A stretch of DNA of 64,000 nucleotides from Trachelipus rathkii (lineage: Eukaryota > Arthropoda > Malacostraca > Isopoda > Trachelipodidae): contig JABUQX010038774.1 of NCBI GenBank assembly GCA_015478945.1, forward strand, positions 1 through 64,000, given 5' to 3'. Under the pieces are notes generated by a model. It searched no databases. It was given only the letters and a program-made list of their open reading frames with translations, and was not told the DNA's origin. Made by a program: the position numbers and the translations under genes. Below are positions 1 through 12,306 of the stretch, piece after piece (position 1 is the stretch's first letter; every line of letters starts with the position of its first letter).

Positions 1-1245
1 TAATTCCGAAGAATTGGAGGTAGCCAGGAATAGTACCCTCATATAAGGGGGTAAAAGGGTAAGGGGAACTGTAGGAACTATAGGCGGAATTAGTTTATTG
101 CAGTGTTGTATGGAAGATATATGCCAGTATTTTGGTTGAAAGAGTTCGTCGGACGTGACTGAAGGACTGATTGATGAAGAACAAGCGGTGGAATTTAGAA
201 AATAGTGGAAGCGTAGAAGTGGTAAAAGGTGGTAGAGGGGAGTGCGTAGATGTAAAGTTAAAAGGTTTTTTTGTATGATAAGGGAATTTGTATTTGGTAG
301 TGAGGCGAGGAGAGTCCGCGTGTGAATGTGAAGGTTATGTTAGATGCGTGAGCAACTGGGACAAGTACATGAGTTAAATGTTTCAGCATTTGTTGGATGA
401 AAACGGAACAGATGATGTAGAGTGTGGTTGGGAAAGTTGTTAATGGTAGGAGGTGCTGGTGCAATTAAATCCTTCGTGGTTGTAAAGGAACTTAAAGTCT
501 TGAGATGTCTAGGCTTTTTCACATGAGGGGTTGTGCTGCTACCTGGAGTTAATGTATGTAGTGGAACTGTAGTCTGAATAAGAGGTATAGAATCTTAAAG
601 TACAAAAGATTTAGTGGGGACAATCTAGGGGCGTCGTATTAGGTGTGAAGAATAGGGCTGTTCAATTTGGAGAGGTAAAAATAAAAAATTTCGGTTTTTT
701 ACCACCTGAAAATATTTTTGCCTTTTGATGTGTAATATCCTAATTTTAAAGGTTTTTCCTTATTCATAACATTTACCGTGGTAAATTGCGCTTGCATTTC
801 ATCAATCGTATATTGAAATTCCGAAAAAGGACTCCAGAAATTGCTCAAAAGTGTTTAATGAACATCAAACAATTTAGTATTCATGTCTCTATTATCAAAA
901 CTGAAAACACATTGTAAAAATGTTAAAAAAAGCTTCAACCCACAATATTCATCAATCTTGGCTTCGACTACATTTCCTATGGAACAATTCATCCTTCTCC
1001 TTGTTCTGCGCTCTAATGAATCCTCTCGTTTCTCATGAGTATACACTTTGCCAGAGGCCTCTGTTACTTGTTTCACAAACCTCTCTATGGACTGTCCATG
1101 ACAGGGCACTTGAATGGCATTGGCTAGTCAACAAACTTTCTAGTCCTGATATTTTTGAGTTTACAAGTAAGTGGAGGTTCAAATACTTTTTCTGACCAGC
1201 TATCAGTTCCAAAAGGAAGTTGCATTGGATTACTGCAGGTGTTTT
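1..1245. other. No recognisable gene; unassigned repeat-like DNA
   Basis: No convincing coding region. The first 650 bases are purine-rich on the plus strand with short open stretches on the minus strand only. Their style resembles 5640-6010 and 7370-7490, which flank a transposon, so this may be degraded transposon sequence. From about 855 the minus strand may continue the coding relic described next, but I cannot align it to anything. Confidence 0.4.
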
Positions 1246-3321
1246 CTAAGCCGAAACAGGGATAGACTTCTCCTGGATTGTTATCATCATTGTCTTCCAT
1301 TCCTTATTCATTATTCTCTGAATTCCCTGTTTTCTTTCTTCTGGTCTTCCAGAGCAAAGAAGGCTGTTGAAGCACATTTCACTAAAATGCGAATTACCGA
1401 TTGAACGTTTGGATTGTTTGGAAAACACAATATCTGCTACTGCCCTCTTCTGAGATTTTAGGAGCTTCAATTGATAAAGAAAATGTGGCGAGGTTCTTTC
1501 ACCCAAGAGAATTTCGATTTGATTGTAAACCAGTAGGGATAGTAAACGCCAACAATGTATCCCACAAGCAGTTGTAACGTCTTCAAGTTGTTGCCTTTAA
1601 AGCCATGTTTTGAAACCCATATGCGACAATTCCTATTTTCCTGTTGTTAACCACCGCAAAGTAGATTACAGGACCAATTTCTAATAATGCCAGATCAGGT
1701 GGAAATATACCTGTCCTTATGGCCTGAGTTATCCTGTAACCATAAGCCTGATCTGTAGAGAGACCTTTGACAACAATGTCACTCAATGGAACCAAAATGC
1801 TCTTGAAAGGATATTCTAACAAATTGAGGATTGATTTCTAGTTCTGTTGCAGTATCAAGCATGTTGCCAATCTTACCACTCCACTTGCTGTTAGGCAAAG
1901 TTTTTCCATCCAACTCTGTGATCAAGTGCCGCAAAGGTAGCTCATTAGTATGAAGAGCACAAACCAATCAGATGAGTTTACGATTCAGCTTTACCTCAAC
2001 CCAATGCATGACTCCTCCTTCCCAACCAGTGTTAACATTCGTTGAATCACCACCAATACCCTGTAAACTTTTATCAATGTTGTTTTTCTTTAAGAAATCC
2101 ACAAAATACTTAGAAATAACTTCAACAGGCTTCCTTTTCGTAAAGTCTTTCTCTGGAGTAAAATGGAAAGAACCATTCACCTGGCTCCACTGCCAACAGA
2201 GTAATGCCTTCTTCTTTCACAAATATTGAACTGGTGACTGAGTTATCTGCTTGCTAACAGACTTTAGTGGGGATCTTTGCATCCGTCAAAGAAGATACAT
2301 TCAATATTGCCTATCCGGCATCGAGCATGAAAATTTTCGTCATCAATGATTTTTCATGACTTTTTTCTTGTGCCTTTTTACTTTATGTGATCAACCACAG
2401 GTCCTTGTTCATTCAGTAATTAAATCCAGCATAAAAAATGCAGTGGTGTTAATGCAGCTGTAGCACGGTAGACCAAACACCTACCTAAGTAATTGCAAGG
2501 CACATTGCCGCAATTGTAATGTATTATACTGACTTGTACTTGAAGTAGAACGCGTACCTCAAAAATCTCACAGGAATTTGCAAAGGCATATTCAGATTTT
2601 TCATCTGTCAACATCAGTTGGCTCTTTCATCTTCGCCGGAGAAAAGAGCTTCATTTGGTTGTACTGTTAAACTCTTCCTTACATTTTTCTGCTTATATTA
2701 CAGAATTCTTCCTTAATTAATCTTTTTTGCCTCCTTCTGCTTTTTAATTTGTCTTTCTCGTGCTCAGGTATAATCGGTGGTGCATGCCAATTTGATTTGC
2801 TTGTTCACCATTTTAAATTCTCTCTCTGGATCTATGAATTAAACACTTAGTGCTTTTGAAAGGCATCTTCAATATCCTTTAGACAAGAAGCAGGAGATGT
2901 ACAACTTCATTGTTTCGCCAGTTAGCACCACCTGGACATGGACCCTCAAATTCTGCACGGTAGCGTAATCGTTCACACTTTGCAACTTGAGGATGTCAAA
3001 GAGCTTGTCTAACGTTGCTATGAAAGCATCTTTCAATTCCAGTTTTCCTCTGCCAAGTGATATGTTTTTGGCCTTTTCCCAGTTTTCTTCAATCTTCTTC
3101 AGGACTATGACTCTCGGATTTAAAAGTTGGCACCACAAAACATTGTTTGTTGGCTCCACTTTCAAGGCCACTTTTGGATAATATCCTGTTGCAGAGTGTC
3201 TGCGTGGGTAATTTCTGGACATATCTGTCCATTCTTGCGCTCTCTTAGCAGAAGCGCCATACTTTAGAAACATACACGTTGAGTTGGGAGTTAGAAGGCA
3301 GCATTTCTCGCCCAGTTTCAA
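1246..3321 (-). pseudogene. Broken multi-fragment coding relic, probably a transposon-type repeat protein
   Basis: Several minus-strand reading frames follow one another and read as one decayed protein: 2869-3321 (150 aa), 1968-2180 with motif GGDSTNVNTGWEGG, 1779-1967 with LPLRHLITELDGKT, 1583-1822 with LSTDQAYGYRITQAIRTG, and 1246-1506. The 1968-2180 and 1779-1967 pieces are in the same frame, separated by one TGA that looks like a mutated Trp codon. The step into 1583-1822 is a frameshift. I recall this motif set from uncharacterised multi-copy proteins of invertebrates, which suggests a transposase-derived family, but no catalytic motif is visible and I give no function. It is certainly not functional here. 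Confidence is high that it is a broken coding sequence and low on identity. Confidence 0.55.
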
Positions 3322-3855
3322 ATGAAGGTACCCATGTGAGTTGAAATTACCAGTCTTGTCTTCCTTTTACTAGCCATGGTTCCGAATTTTCAGATTTTGC
3401 AAGTGGAAGAAACTTTTTCGTGCCTGAAAAGGAAAACAAGGACAAATGTCCGACTATTTGAACTGGACATATAGTTAAAATTAATTAAAAAAAAAAAAAA
3501 AAGAAAAAAAAAAAAAAAATGACACTCAGCTGCCAATATGAGATTTATAACTAGTTTAAAACTGTTACGAGCTGGCATTAATTTCTTTACAGATGTATAT
3601 AGTATAATATAAGTGTATTCTTAACCTTAGAGCAGAAGTACAGACAGAAATAATGATAAGAAGACACTTCTTTAGAGAAGACAGTTTAAATTGCTGCAAT
3701 TTTACGTCAAACTTTGAAAATATAACGAAATTTGAAGTAGCTATTTACTAAGCATTCCAATGTAATTGCCAGTTCTTGTAAATATAATTGTGAATCGCTA
3801 ACCAAAACACAACTTTTTGACCCCCCCCCCTCATTTTTTGAAAAAGGAAGTCAAA

Positions 3856-4163
<308 letters not shown>

Positions 4164-4970
4164 TTACTCGACATTAAATACAATTTATTTGATGTTTATT
4201 GTTTATTATTTCATTATATATAACCATTATTTATTAATGCTTCAGGGTTTTAGAGAATTATTTCGTTTGTTACAGCCCTCTTCATTACTTCCGTTGCGAT
4301 CACGGGTGTAGTCTCGAAGCGTAATAATAGTTTTTAAAAATTAAAACTTGAATTGGGGTTTGCGTTTGCTTTTCGTACAAAATATTGTTTACCAAAATAT
4401 ATTTTTTATTTAGTAAAAGCCGCAATGTTAACGATTTATTTATCGGTCTATTAAATGATAATTTATTTATTTTAGTTAAGTTTGTTGCTAAAGTAAGTAG
4501 ACCTTGGTTAAAAGCTATTTTCTAGTTAGGCTAGACTTTTTTTTTCTTTCTTTCTTTTTGGCAAATTAATTTTTGAGGCAAAATAGACTCATTAATTAGA
4601 ATCCAAAAGGATTATTTAAGTTAAGGAAGAACATGTTTGGTAATTGACTAATGCATTTATATGAAAACCAATTATTTTCATGAAATTTTGAAGTATAAAC
4701 AAGGTAAAGTTTATGGAAGACATAGGTATATGAGTCATTGTCAACTCACGCCCTTTTTTCCAACAATTGATGAACATTGGCACAATTGTTGAACTTTTTA
4801 AAAAAAAAAATTGGGTAATTGTTGTTGGTCGGTAAGCTGGCCATTAATTGTTAGGTAATAGTTGAGTTTAACAGATTCTCCGAAAATCGATATTTTAAGA
4901 AAATCAATCAATTTTTTGTTTAAAACCTATGAAAAACAACGTTTGTCAATAAAGAAAAACCACAGTGCCA
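4164..4970. other. AT-rich DNA without recognisable feature
   Basis: No coding potential on either strand. Homopolymer runs and short AT-rich repeats only. Confidence 0.5.
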
Positions 4971-4971
4971 A

Positions 4972-4994
4972 TATATATTATATATAGTATATAG

Positions 4995-5029
<35 letters not shown>

Positions 5030-5245
5030 ATATTATAGTATATTATATATATATATATATTAGTGATGGGGGACCGATTAATTTCCGTTCATTGTCATTC
5101 GCAAAAATCGGGCATATTTTTTAAAAAATCCGTTCATCATCATCGGCAAATTTCGCCGATTAATTGAACAAATATTAGAATTTTGAATAATATTAAAACT
5201 CAATAATAATACATAATAATTTAATAATTATAATTTATATTTATA

Positions 5246-5292
<47 letters not shown>
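4972..5292. repeat. (AT)n microsatellites flanking a short repeat with hAT-like start
   Basis: (TA)n tracts at about 4972-5062 and 5230-5290. Between them 5063-5170 begins TAGTGATGGGGGACCGATTA and contains CATCATCGGCAAATT-type units. Similar CATCGTCATCGGCAA units recur at 9925-9985, so the two may be ends or copies of one decayed repeat. Confidence 0.7.
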
Positions 5293-6012
5293 TATATTAA
5301 TATACTATATTATTATAGCTATAATAATAATAATACCCATTTTGCTTATGGTTTGTATGACATTCCAGTGCCTAATGGCTGCCTTTTTGTTATGCGTTCA
5401 TATCCACAATCATCCTCCAGACAACATATCATATACACTATACTTATATCACACCCTCTTCTTAGACATCTTTACAGAACTCCTTATCCCTCTATATCCA
5501 TACGATGTAGGGAGAAAAAAAAATTGCCACATCGATATGTCCTGCGGTCGTAGGAAGGGCGAACTAAGGACGGTGGTAGTTGAGGTTGCTGCCTACTACC
5601 ACTTTATCTTTTAGGCCAGGAATGCTAATGCATGCTAGGAGAAAATTCAGTGATCGCAGTAGCGCCCTTCTCTATCCTGTCGGGCGAAAATGTGATGAAT
5701 CGATATCTGTATATATGAAATGTCAGAGAAATAAAGTTGAGGAGATGAGGAAGAGAGGTGATGCAGTATTAGAAGGGCAATTGATTTGCTCGCTGTGGGA
5801 CTGAAACCAAAGATGAAAGGAAACGGTGAAAAATGAGTGGTGTTGATGTGCAAATGTGTTTGTTGTTGCTTGTGAAAGGAATGAGAGGGGATAGAAGGAT
5901 TGCAATCGTGAGTGAGTTGTGGTAGAAGCAGGTTGGTAGATTTTGTGCTGTGTGCAGTACTAGAAGTCTAAAGGTTAAATTTTAAGTTTGAAAAGGTCAA
6001 AATGGTTGGTGG
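5293..6012. other. Unassigned DNA, no supported gene
   Basis: Short open frames occur on both strands but none has a recognisable domain. The stretch 5640-6010 continues, apart from the transposon insertion at 6021-7360, into 7361-7490, so both sides formed one pre-insertion sequence. Confidence 0.4.
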
Positions 6013-7368
6013 TTGCGAACTAGGGTTGGGAAAGGAAAAAACAAGCTCGTTTTTTCCCGAAAAAAACGGGTTTTTCATGAAAAAAACACAGCCTGAAAAA
6101 AACAAGTAAATTGTTTTTTTCCCAATTAAAGTTGTGGAATTTACATGTTTGAACAATTTTATTATAAGTTTTAGCAAATAGCTCTAATTTGGACATCTTT
6201 TGGTTCCAATTTCCTACAAGGTGGAAGCCCCTGGTTTGTGTTCAAAAAATTTTTTATGGGGTTTTCCATTATTTTTATTTTATATTCGAATTAATAATTC
6301 ATATATTTGTTTGTGGCTTCATTAATGTTTTCTTACTCTGATTCAGCTTTCAGTAACATTTTTATCATAATAATTTAATCAGAATTTAGAAATGTCACGT
6401 GCAAAAAAGTCTCGTGACTGTACTTTTTAAGGAAATAAAAGTAGCAAGGCCTGGCGATGAAATATAACTTGTGTTGTGTAGACGTTGCAAAACTAGTATT
6501 TATTGCTCATAATTTAGAACAGGAAATTCTGAAATTTGCCAACTGAGAGAGATGATTCATGCTTAAGGTAGCTAAGCTTAGAGTCCTGCTTACTGCCCAT
6601 GCTGTCCTTCACCACTGTCATTCCTCACACGATACTCATACAACTGAGGATATCAGGATATATCGTACTTATCGAAATTAATAGGCTGATCCGCTGATGA
6701 GCCCCAGTGATTTGAGGCCTTGACAGTGTCACAGCACAGTTAGTCAGTACTCAGTAGTGAATGGGGTCTGGGGAGTGGGCCTAGTGATTAGTGAATCAAA
6801 ATTGATATTCCAAAGCCCAAATATTTAATATAGTCATTCACTCATCCTCCTTCATTTACAAACTTTTTAAAATTTTAATTTAAATATTCTTTATATATTT
6901 TATTTGCATCCCTTAAGTTACTTTTGAGTTTTGTCATTCAGACTCATTCTTATAATATATATTAATATACATAATGTTTAAAAGTAAATTATAATATGAT
7001 TATATGATACAAATGGTAAAAATATTAGTAAAAATTAGTAAGTAGAAGCCTACAAACAGCAGTCTGCAGGCTACAACCTACTATAAATTGTAATGAAAAC
7101 AATTGATAAAATATAAGAGAAAGGTAGTTCTGCTATTTTTATAAATCAAATTGGAATATTTGTGTTAATTTCAGGATCTTTTCATATTTGAAAAATGGAA
7201 AAATACCCAGTGAATATCATATAGCCTCTTTATATTTTTTAAAAAAAATTTAATAAAAAAAACGAAAAAAACTGAAAAAAACGAAAAATACATGAAAAAA
7301 ATATGTTTTTTTCCTGAAAAAAAACATGATTTGAAAAAAACGGTTTTTTTCCCAACCCTAGTTGCGAC
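6013..7368. mobile_element. hAT-like DNA transposon remnant with TIRs and target-site duplication
   Basis: Terminal inverted repeats TAGGGTTGGGAAA (from 6021) and TTTCCCAACCCTA (ending 7360) bound a 1,340-bp element. The flanks carry GTTGCGAAC on the left (6012-6020) and GTTGCGAC on the right (7361-7368), an 8-bp target-site duplication with one inserted base, as expected for hAT. Both ends are rich in A-runs and T-runs forming GAAAAAAAC-type subterminal repeats. Near 6392-6480 the plus strand reads, with frameshifts, like a short Cys-containing segment resembling the BED finger at the start of hAT transposases. No transposase survives, so the element is non-autonomous or decayed. hAT assignment rests on the duplication length and TIR style. 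Confidence 0.75.
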
Positions 7369-7490
7369 ATATGATTCATCTGAGGGTAATGTTGAACAGA
7401 GTGCGATTTTTGGGATTAATCTGAATGATGTTTTGGTTGGAGTGAGTAGGAGATTCAGTTCATTTACCACATATCCTGCCCATTCAAGAT

Positions 7491-9400
7491 TTTTTTTTTT
7501 TACAGTTGTCACCACCTCTCACGGGCAGAGCCCCTATTCAAGGAGGGGGTGTAGTACTCTCAAGTTCACCCTCTAGCGCAAATATTACGCACAGATGAGC
7601 ACAGACGCAGGGCTTTTTAAAGTGAGGAGATTAAATTCAGTAGGAAATACAGAAGATGGGAAAGAATTCCCACAAAACAGAGGTGGTGGGAAAGAAAGGA
7701 ACACCACAGCAAACAGCCTGTTAGTTACAATGTAAACACAATACTCGGTGCGCAGATACAGAACCTATTGTGCTACGAAGGCGTCGTAAAGGTGGTGGTA
7801 CGCGATGTAAGTTCCCATCGAGGGACTTGCCGCTTGCGGAGGTAACTATAGGATAGAACTAAAGCACCAAACATCGCATCACAAAGATAGAGGGTTCAAG
7901 TTGAACCTGGAAAGACAGAAAGTATAAGCCTTTTTGCCGGTTGACTCTACCCTGTTCCAAAAAGCCGGGTGAACTAGAAGCCCCCCAGAATATAAGAGCA
8001 GTACTCCATACATGGGCCGTGAAACCTTTTATTAGCGAGGAAGCAACTGAGAAAAAGGAGAAAGTTCTCACAGTCTAACAGAACTTCCAGTTCTTTGATG
8101 CCGCCTAGCAAAACCGCTCTGGATGTGAGGTTTCCAAGACATTTTTTTTTTCATGTTAAGGCCAAGGATATTTACTATATTTTCAACAGGAGAGACGACA
8201 GAACCGGCGAAAGAGACAGGAAAGTTAGAAGGATTTTGGAGAGGAGGATTCTGTAAAAGTTGGGTTTTTTAAAGAATTTGAAATTTTCAACAAGTTATTT
8301 CAATTCTTCGCACCCCCCCCCTCCTGCGAGAATAAAATCGGAAGACTTAAGACGAGAAGGCAATTCCAGAAGTAAAAGGGGGAGTAAGTAGAATTGATAT
8401 GAGTTAAGAATGAAGGGTCGAGTCATCGGGCAATCGCAGTGGATAGGAGTTAGAGGTGCAGGTTGAGAAGATCATTTAATGAACAGTAGGAATAAAGTAG
8501 GAGATTAAGGACAAAACCTGAGGAACACCACGATTGACAGAAAAGAAGAAGAGTCGCCCCATCAACAACAACACTGATATGAGCGATTTGAAAAAAGCTA
8601 GATATAAGTAAGCAAGAGAATGAGGAAAACCCAAAGGAGGAGCTTGGAGAGCAGTGACGCGGCCATACTCAGTCAAATACCTTAGATATGTCAAGCGCCA
8701 CCGCCAAGTCTCCCCATAGTTTCCGAAGGACGAAAACCATAAATCGGTTAGATAGGAATGTAAATCCCAGTAGACTTCGTGCAGCGAGATGCCGTACTTG
8801 GCGATCGGAGTGAGTTTCCAGATGACCTAAGAAGTGAGTGAGAATGGTTTCAAAGATTTAGATAGAATACAAGTGATAGCTACAGGGCGATAGTTAAAAG
8901 GATCAGAGCGGCTTCTTTTTCGAAATAGGTTGGAAATACGCGCGGTTCCAACGCTGAGGGAGGGAAAGTGCTAGTATTAATACATAGAGGATATAGTTGA
9001 GCGAGGGGCGAAAAAAATTAGCCTTTTCAGTGTGAGAATTAGCAACCACAATATCAGATTCGCAATAGAGAGGAAGGCAGATTTACAAGAAGTTGCTAGA
9101 GATGAAAGATTGGTCAAGATGGAGAACCAAGGAGGTTAGCGCACTTTCCTTTGATGAAAGCCAGCTTTGGTTAGTCGAATAGTATCCTGTAACAATTCCG
9201 ACCTGAATGAAAATCAGCGAGATGGATAGTAGAACGAGAATTTTTTCCACACCCGATACGCAGTCTCTAGCCTGAATGGCCAGAGAATAAGCACGATCGA
9301 ACCATGGATTATGAGGAAAGAAAGATTGTTTTAGAAGGAATGAATGAGGAAAGAAAAATTTAGCTGAAGGAATGAACCTGCTCATCCCACTTACGATTAC
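7491..9400 (-). pseudogene. 5'-truncated Jockey/CR1-type LINE: reverse transcriptase remnant
   Basis: Minus-strand pieces across several frames read as one non-LTR retrotransposon ORF2. In order: a pre-RT region (9083-9385), an RT palm region with YRPVAITCILSKIFE (about 8870-8930), a region resembling ALDISKAFDRVW (about 8660-8710), VNRGVPQ (about 8530), and a C-terminal region with TAKRLI/PPLRR-like spacing (7800-8080). Frameshifts and stops are dense, and no endonuclease domain is visible upstream. The 3' end runs into an A-tail (T-run at 7490-7502 on plus) just after GTGGTGACAACTG. The same 3' end recurs at 40,371 and 48,035, so the family is dispersed here. Family-level identity is secure and the clade is less so. 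Confidence 0.85.
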
Positions 9401-9997
<597 letters not shown>

Positions 9998-10118
9998 AAC
10001 GCAACAACACACAGAGCTAGAACCGGATAATACTTCGAAAAAGATAGAAAACCGAGAAAGTCAAAGAAAAAGTAAGGAAAAGGTAGCAAGGTAGTCAAGC
10101 AACTACGCTCTGCTACCA
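9998..10118 (-). mobile_element. Partial second-element leader with PBS attached to copy 1's 3' LTR
   Basis: Beyond the 3' LTR of copy 1 the sequence does not go straight to host DNA. It continues into a PBS (TGGTAGCAGAGCG, complement of 10106-10118) and about 108 bp of leader nearly identical to 21776-21881, then stops at 9998. This is an LTR-leader arrangement normally found only at the 5' end, so a second tandem element copy is truncated here, or the LTR belongs to a recombinant. Confidence 0.8.
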
Positions 10119-11982
10119 ATTTTGTGTTGTAGAATTGTCGGGAATGTGAAAGTAAATGCAGATTCCAAGGGAGTAATGGCAAGTGTAATTGTTTTTACAG
10201 TAGTGACTTACAAAAGTCTTAACAATGGAAGAAAAATCAGTTTCAATAACAAGAGATTGTATAAAGATTATTTACTAAGATAACGCCCCACAAAATAAAG
10301 GCAAAAAAAATTTTGTGCATGAACACTCACCGTCCTTTTCCACTCCAATGACCTTCGTCTGGCTTAAGTGCTTAAACTATTCTTATATCTAATTTTATTC
10401 GTGCTTCATTCGCATGCAAGGTATAACATCAAGCTAAGGTGACCAAGGACAATCAGAAAACAATTCTTCAAAGAAATATAAAAAGGTTCCAGCTCCAACA
10501 TTCAGGCAGTAACATGAAAAAAAATATATATTCAAGGATTAATGCCACACAATCAAATGTTTTTAGAGATATCATAAATCAGTAAAAGCAAAGCCAAGTG
10601 ATTACCTTAATAAAGAAATGTCTTTGATTTAACCTTGCAAAATTGTGCCAATAGACAAGAAAGACAGGTAAAGAAGTGTTGTTTTTTTTTAAGTTTAATT
10701 AATTATTTCTCATTATACAAGGCATTACAAGTAATAAATATATTCAAATAAGATTACATTCATGTTTTATTAATAGATGTGCAACACATCAGAACCCCCA
10801 ATATATATATATATATATTTTTTATATATATATATATTAACTCCCTTCTCCCCTTTAATTGTTTTGCTTGGCCAGCAAAACAGAGTATTAAATTTCTTTA
10901 AAGCCGTTGACTCCGAACTCCTTTTTGAAATAGTTTGTATTGGAAATTTCGAGGTACTGATATCGCTATCAGAAATCGGTAAATTTTATACAAAATATAA
11001 TTATTTATATTGGAAATTTTGAGGTACTGATATCGCTATCAGAAATTAGATAATTATATACATAAACACTCTTAAACCTAAAAAAAATTTGATCTATAAT
11101 CACAACATATAAGATTTATTCCTCTCAGAATAAGTAAATAATGTTTACAAATGTTTAATAGTTTGTGAATCAACACCCGAGTAAAAAAAAAAATATAAGT
11201 AAGTTTAATTTATAAGGTTTAATAGCTTAGAGTAGTTTTATCACTGTTCTTATTTCACTCACACTTTAATATTGTTTTAGAAGTTTACTTTTAGAGTATC
11301 AATTAAGGCGCTAACAGTCAATTCACTTAATTAATAAAGTTTAGCACAAACTTCTTAAGTAAAAATAAATATTTGTATTCAAAAACAAAGTTACAATTTT
11401 TGACATTGTTTTTATATCTCTTTATTTCTTTTACTTAAATACGACAAGATATTTGTATTTATTTATACTTAATTAAGACAAGACAAGATAATTGTATTTA
11501 TTTTACTTAAACAAGACAAAATGATTATATTTATTACTCTCAAATACCTTGGGCATGATTAAGGGTTGTGGCTAAAGTGATGAAGACAGTTGTGAGAGCG
11601 TTTCTAAAGCCAAAGGTGTAATAACAAAAAAAGAAAAGCCCTGTGCCAAAATTAAAAGAAAAGCACTTGTTCAGGCAAGGATCCAATGTTCTGATCCTGA
11701 AGCAAAAAGGGTTCACAAGAAGGGTCCTGTACCCTGTTCCTTTAAAAAAATATATATATACATGTAAAAAAAATTTACTTAGCAAAGAAGAGTGTATGAC
11801 ATAAGGTCAGGAACAAAAAAAAGAATTACGCATCAGTTTACCTCAAGAGAATACAATTGAGGAATAAAGATGATCGTAGATTTCTCACGTATCTAAATCC
11901 GACTATCTTGAGGAAAGAAAGCTTGCTTACAAGACATCTATTCTAAAAACAACAAAGATAACACTTACGTAAATGGCATCCT
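10119..11982 (-). mobile_element. 3' LTR of retrotransposon copy 1
   Basis: About 1.86 kb, matching 21895-23608 and the LTRs of copies 2 and 3. The ends do not show clean TG...CA, so the 11,982 limit is approximate (GGATGCC here, against GGATACA in other copies). The body includes an (AT)n tract (about 10800-10835), a duplicated 38-bp hairpin-bearing motif (10939-11046), tandem ACAAGACAAGATA-type units (about 11440-11520) and a GTGAGT splice-donor-like site near its promoter-distal end. Confidence 0.85.
10939..11046. promoter_or_regulatory. Duplicated hairpin motif in LTR (candidate regulatory repeat)
   Basis: Two copies of a 38-bp unit beginning ATTGGAAATTTYGAGG and ending with CTGATATCGCTATCAG start at 10939 and 11009. 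The end can pair as CTGATA/TATCAG around TCGC. The pair recurs in every LTR: about 22709-22816, 24537-24646, 36235-36352 and 52131-52240. Conservation of both units suggests a cis-acting role such as factor binding, but this is inferred. Confidence 0.55.
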
Positions 11983-12306
11983 GTGAAATCATAGGACTTA
12001 TTAAGGATCAATATCGATCACTTCAAAATGTCTCCCACTAACCTTGGAAAGGCAACTTAAAAATATGACTTGTAGTAAAAAGTAAGAACCAACATTCACC
12101 AAAAGACTGAGAAAATTGTAGACAGCTTATAAACTACAACTGAAAAAAAAATATTGTATCCTTATACTTTTTGTAGAAGTGAAACTCTACATTTTCCTCC
12201 CCACCCGTCGAACTTTGACGGAAAAACGGGGGAGAGCTGGTAAAACAATAAAGGAGAAAGAAAGAAAAAAAAGAAAAGTGTAATATGTGTAAAAAAAATA
12301 ATTTTT
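11983..12306 (-). other. 3' untranslated region between ORF3 and the 3' LTR (copy 1)
   Basis: No reading frame. Copy 3 carries a close counterpart (53166-53493). There is no obvious long polypurine tract directly before the LTR, only purine-rich GTGGGAGA, and the best purine tract lies instead in the ORF3 intron. A short inverted repeat CCGTC/GACGG sits at about 12206-12222. Confidence 0.6.
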
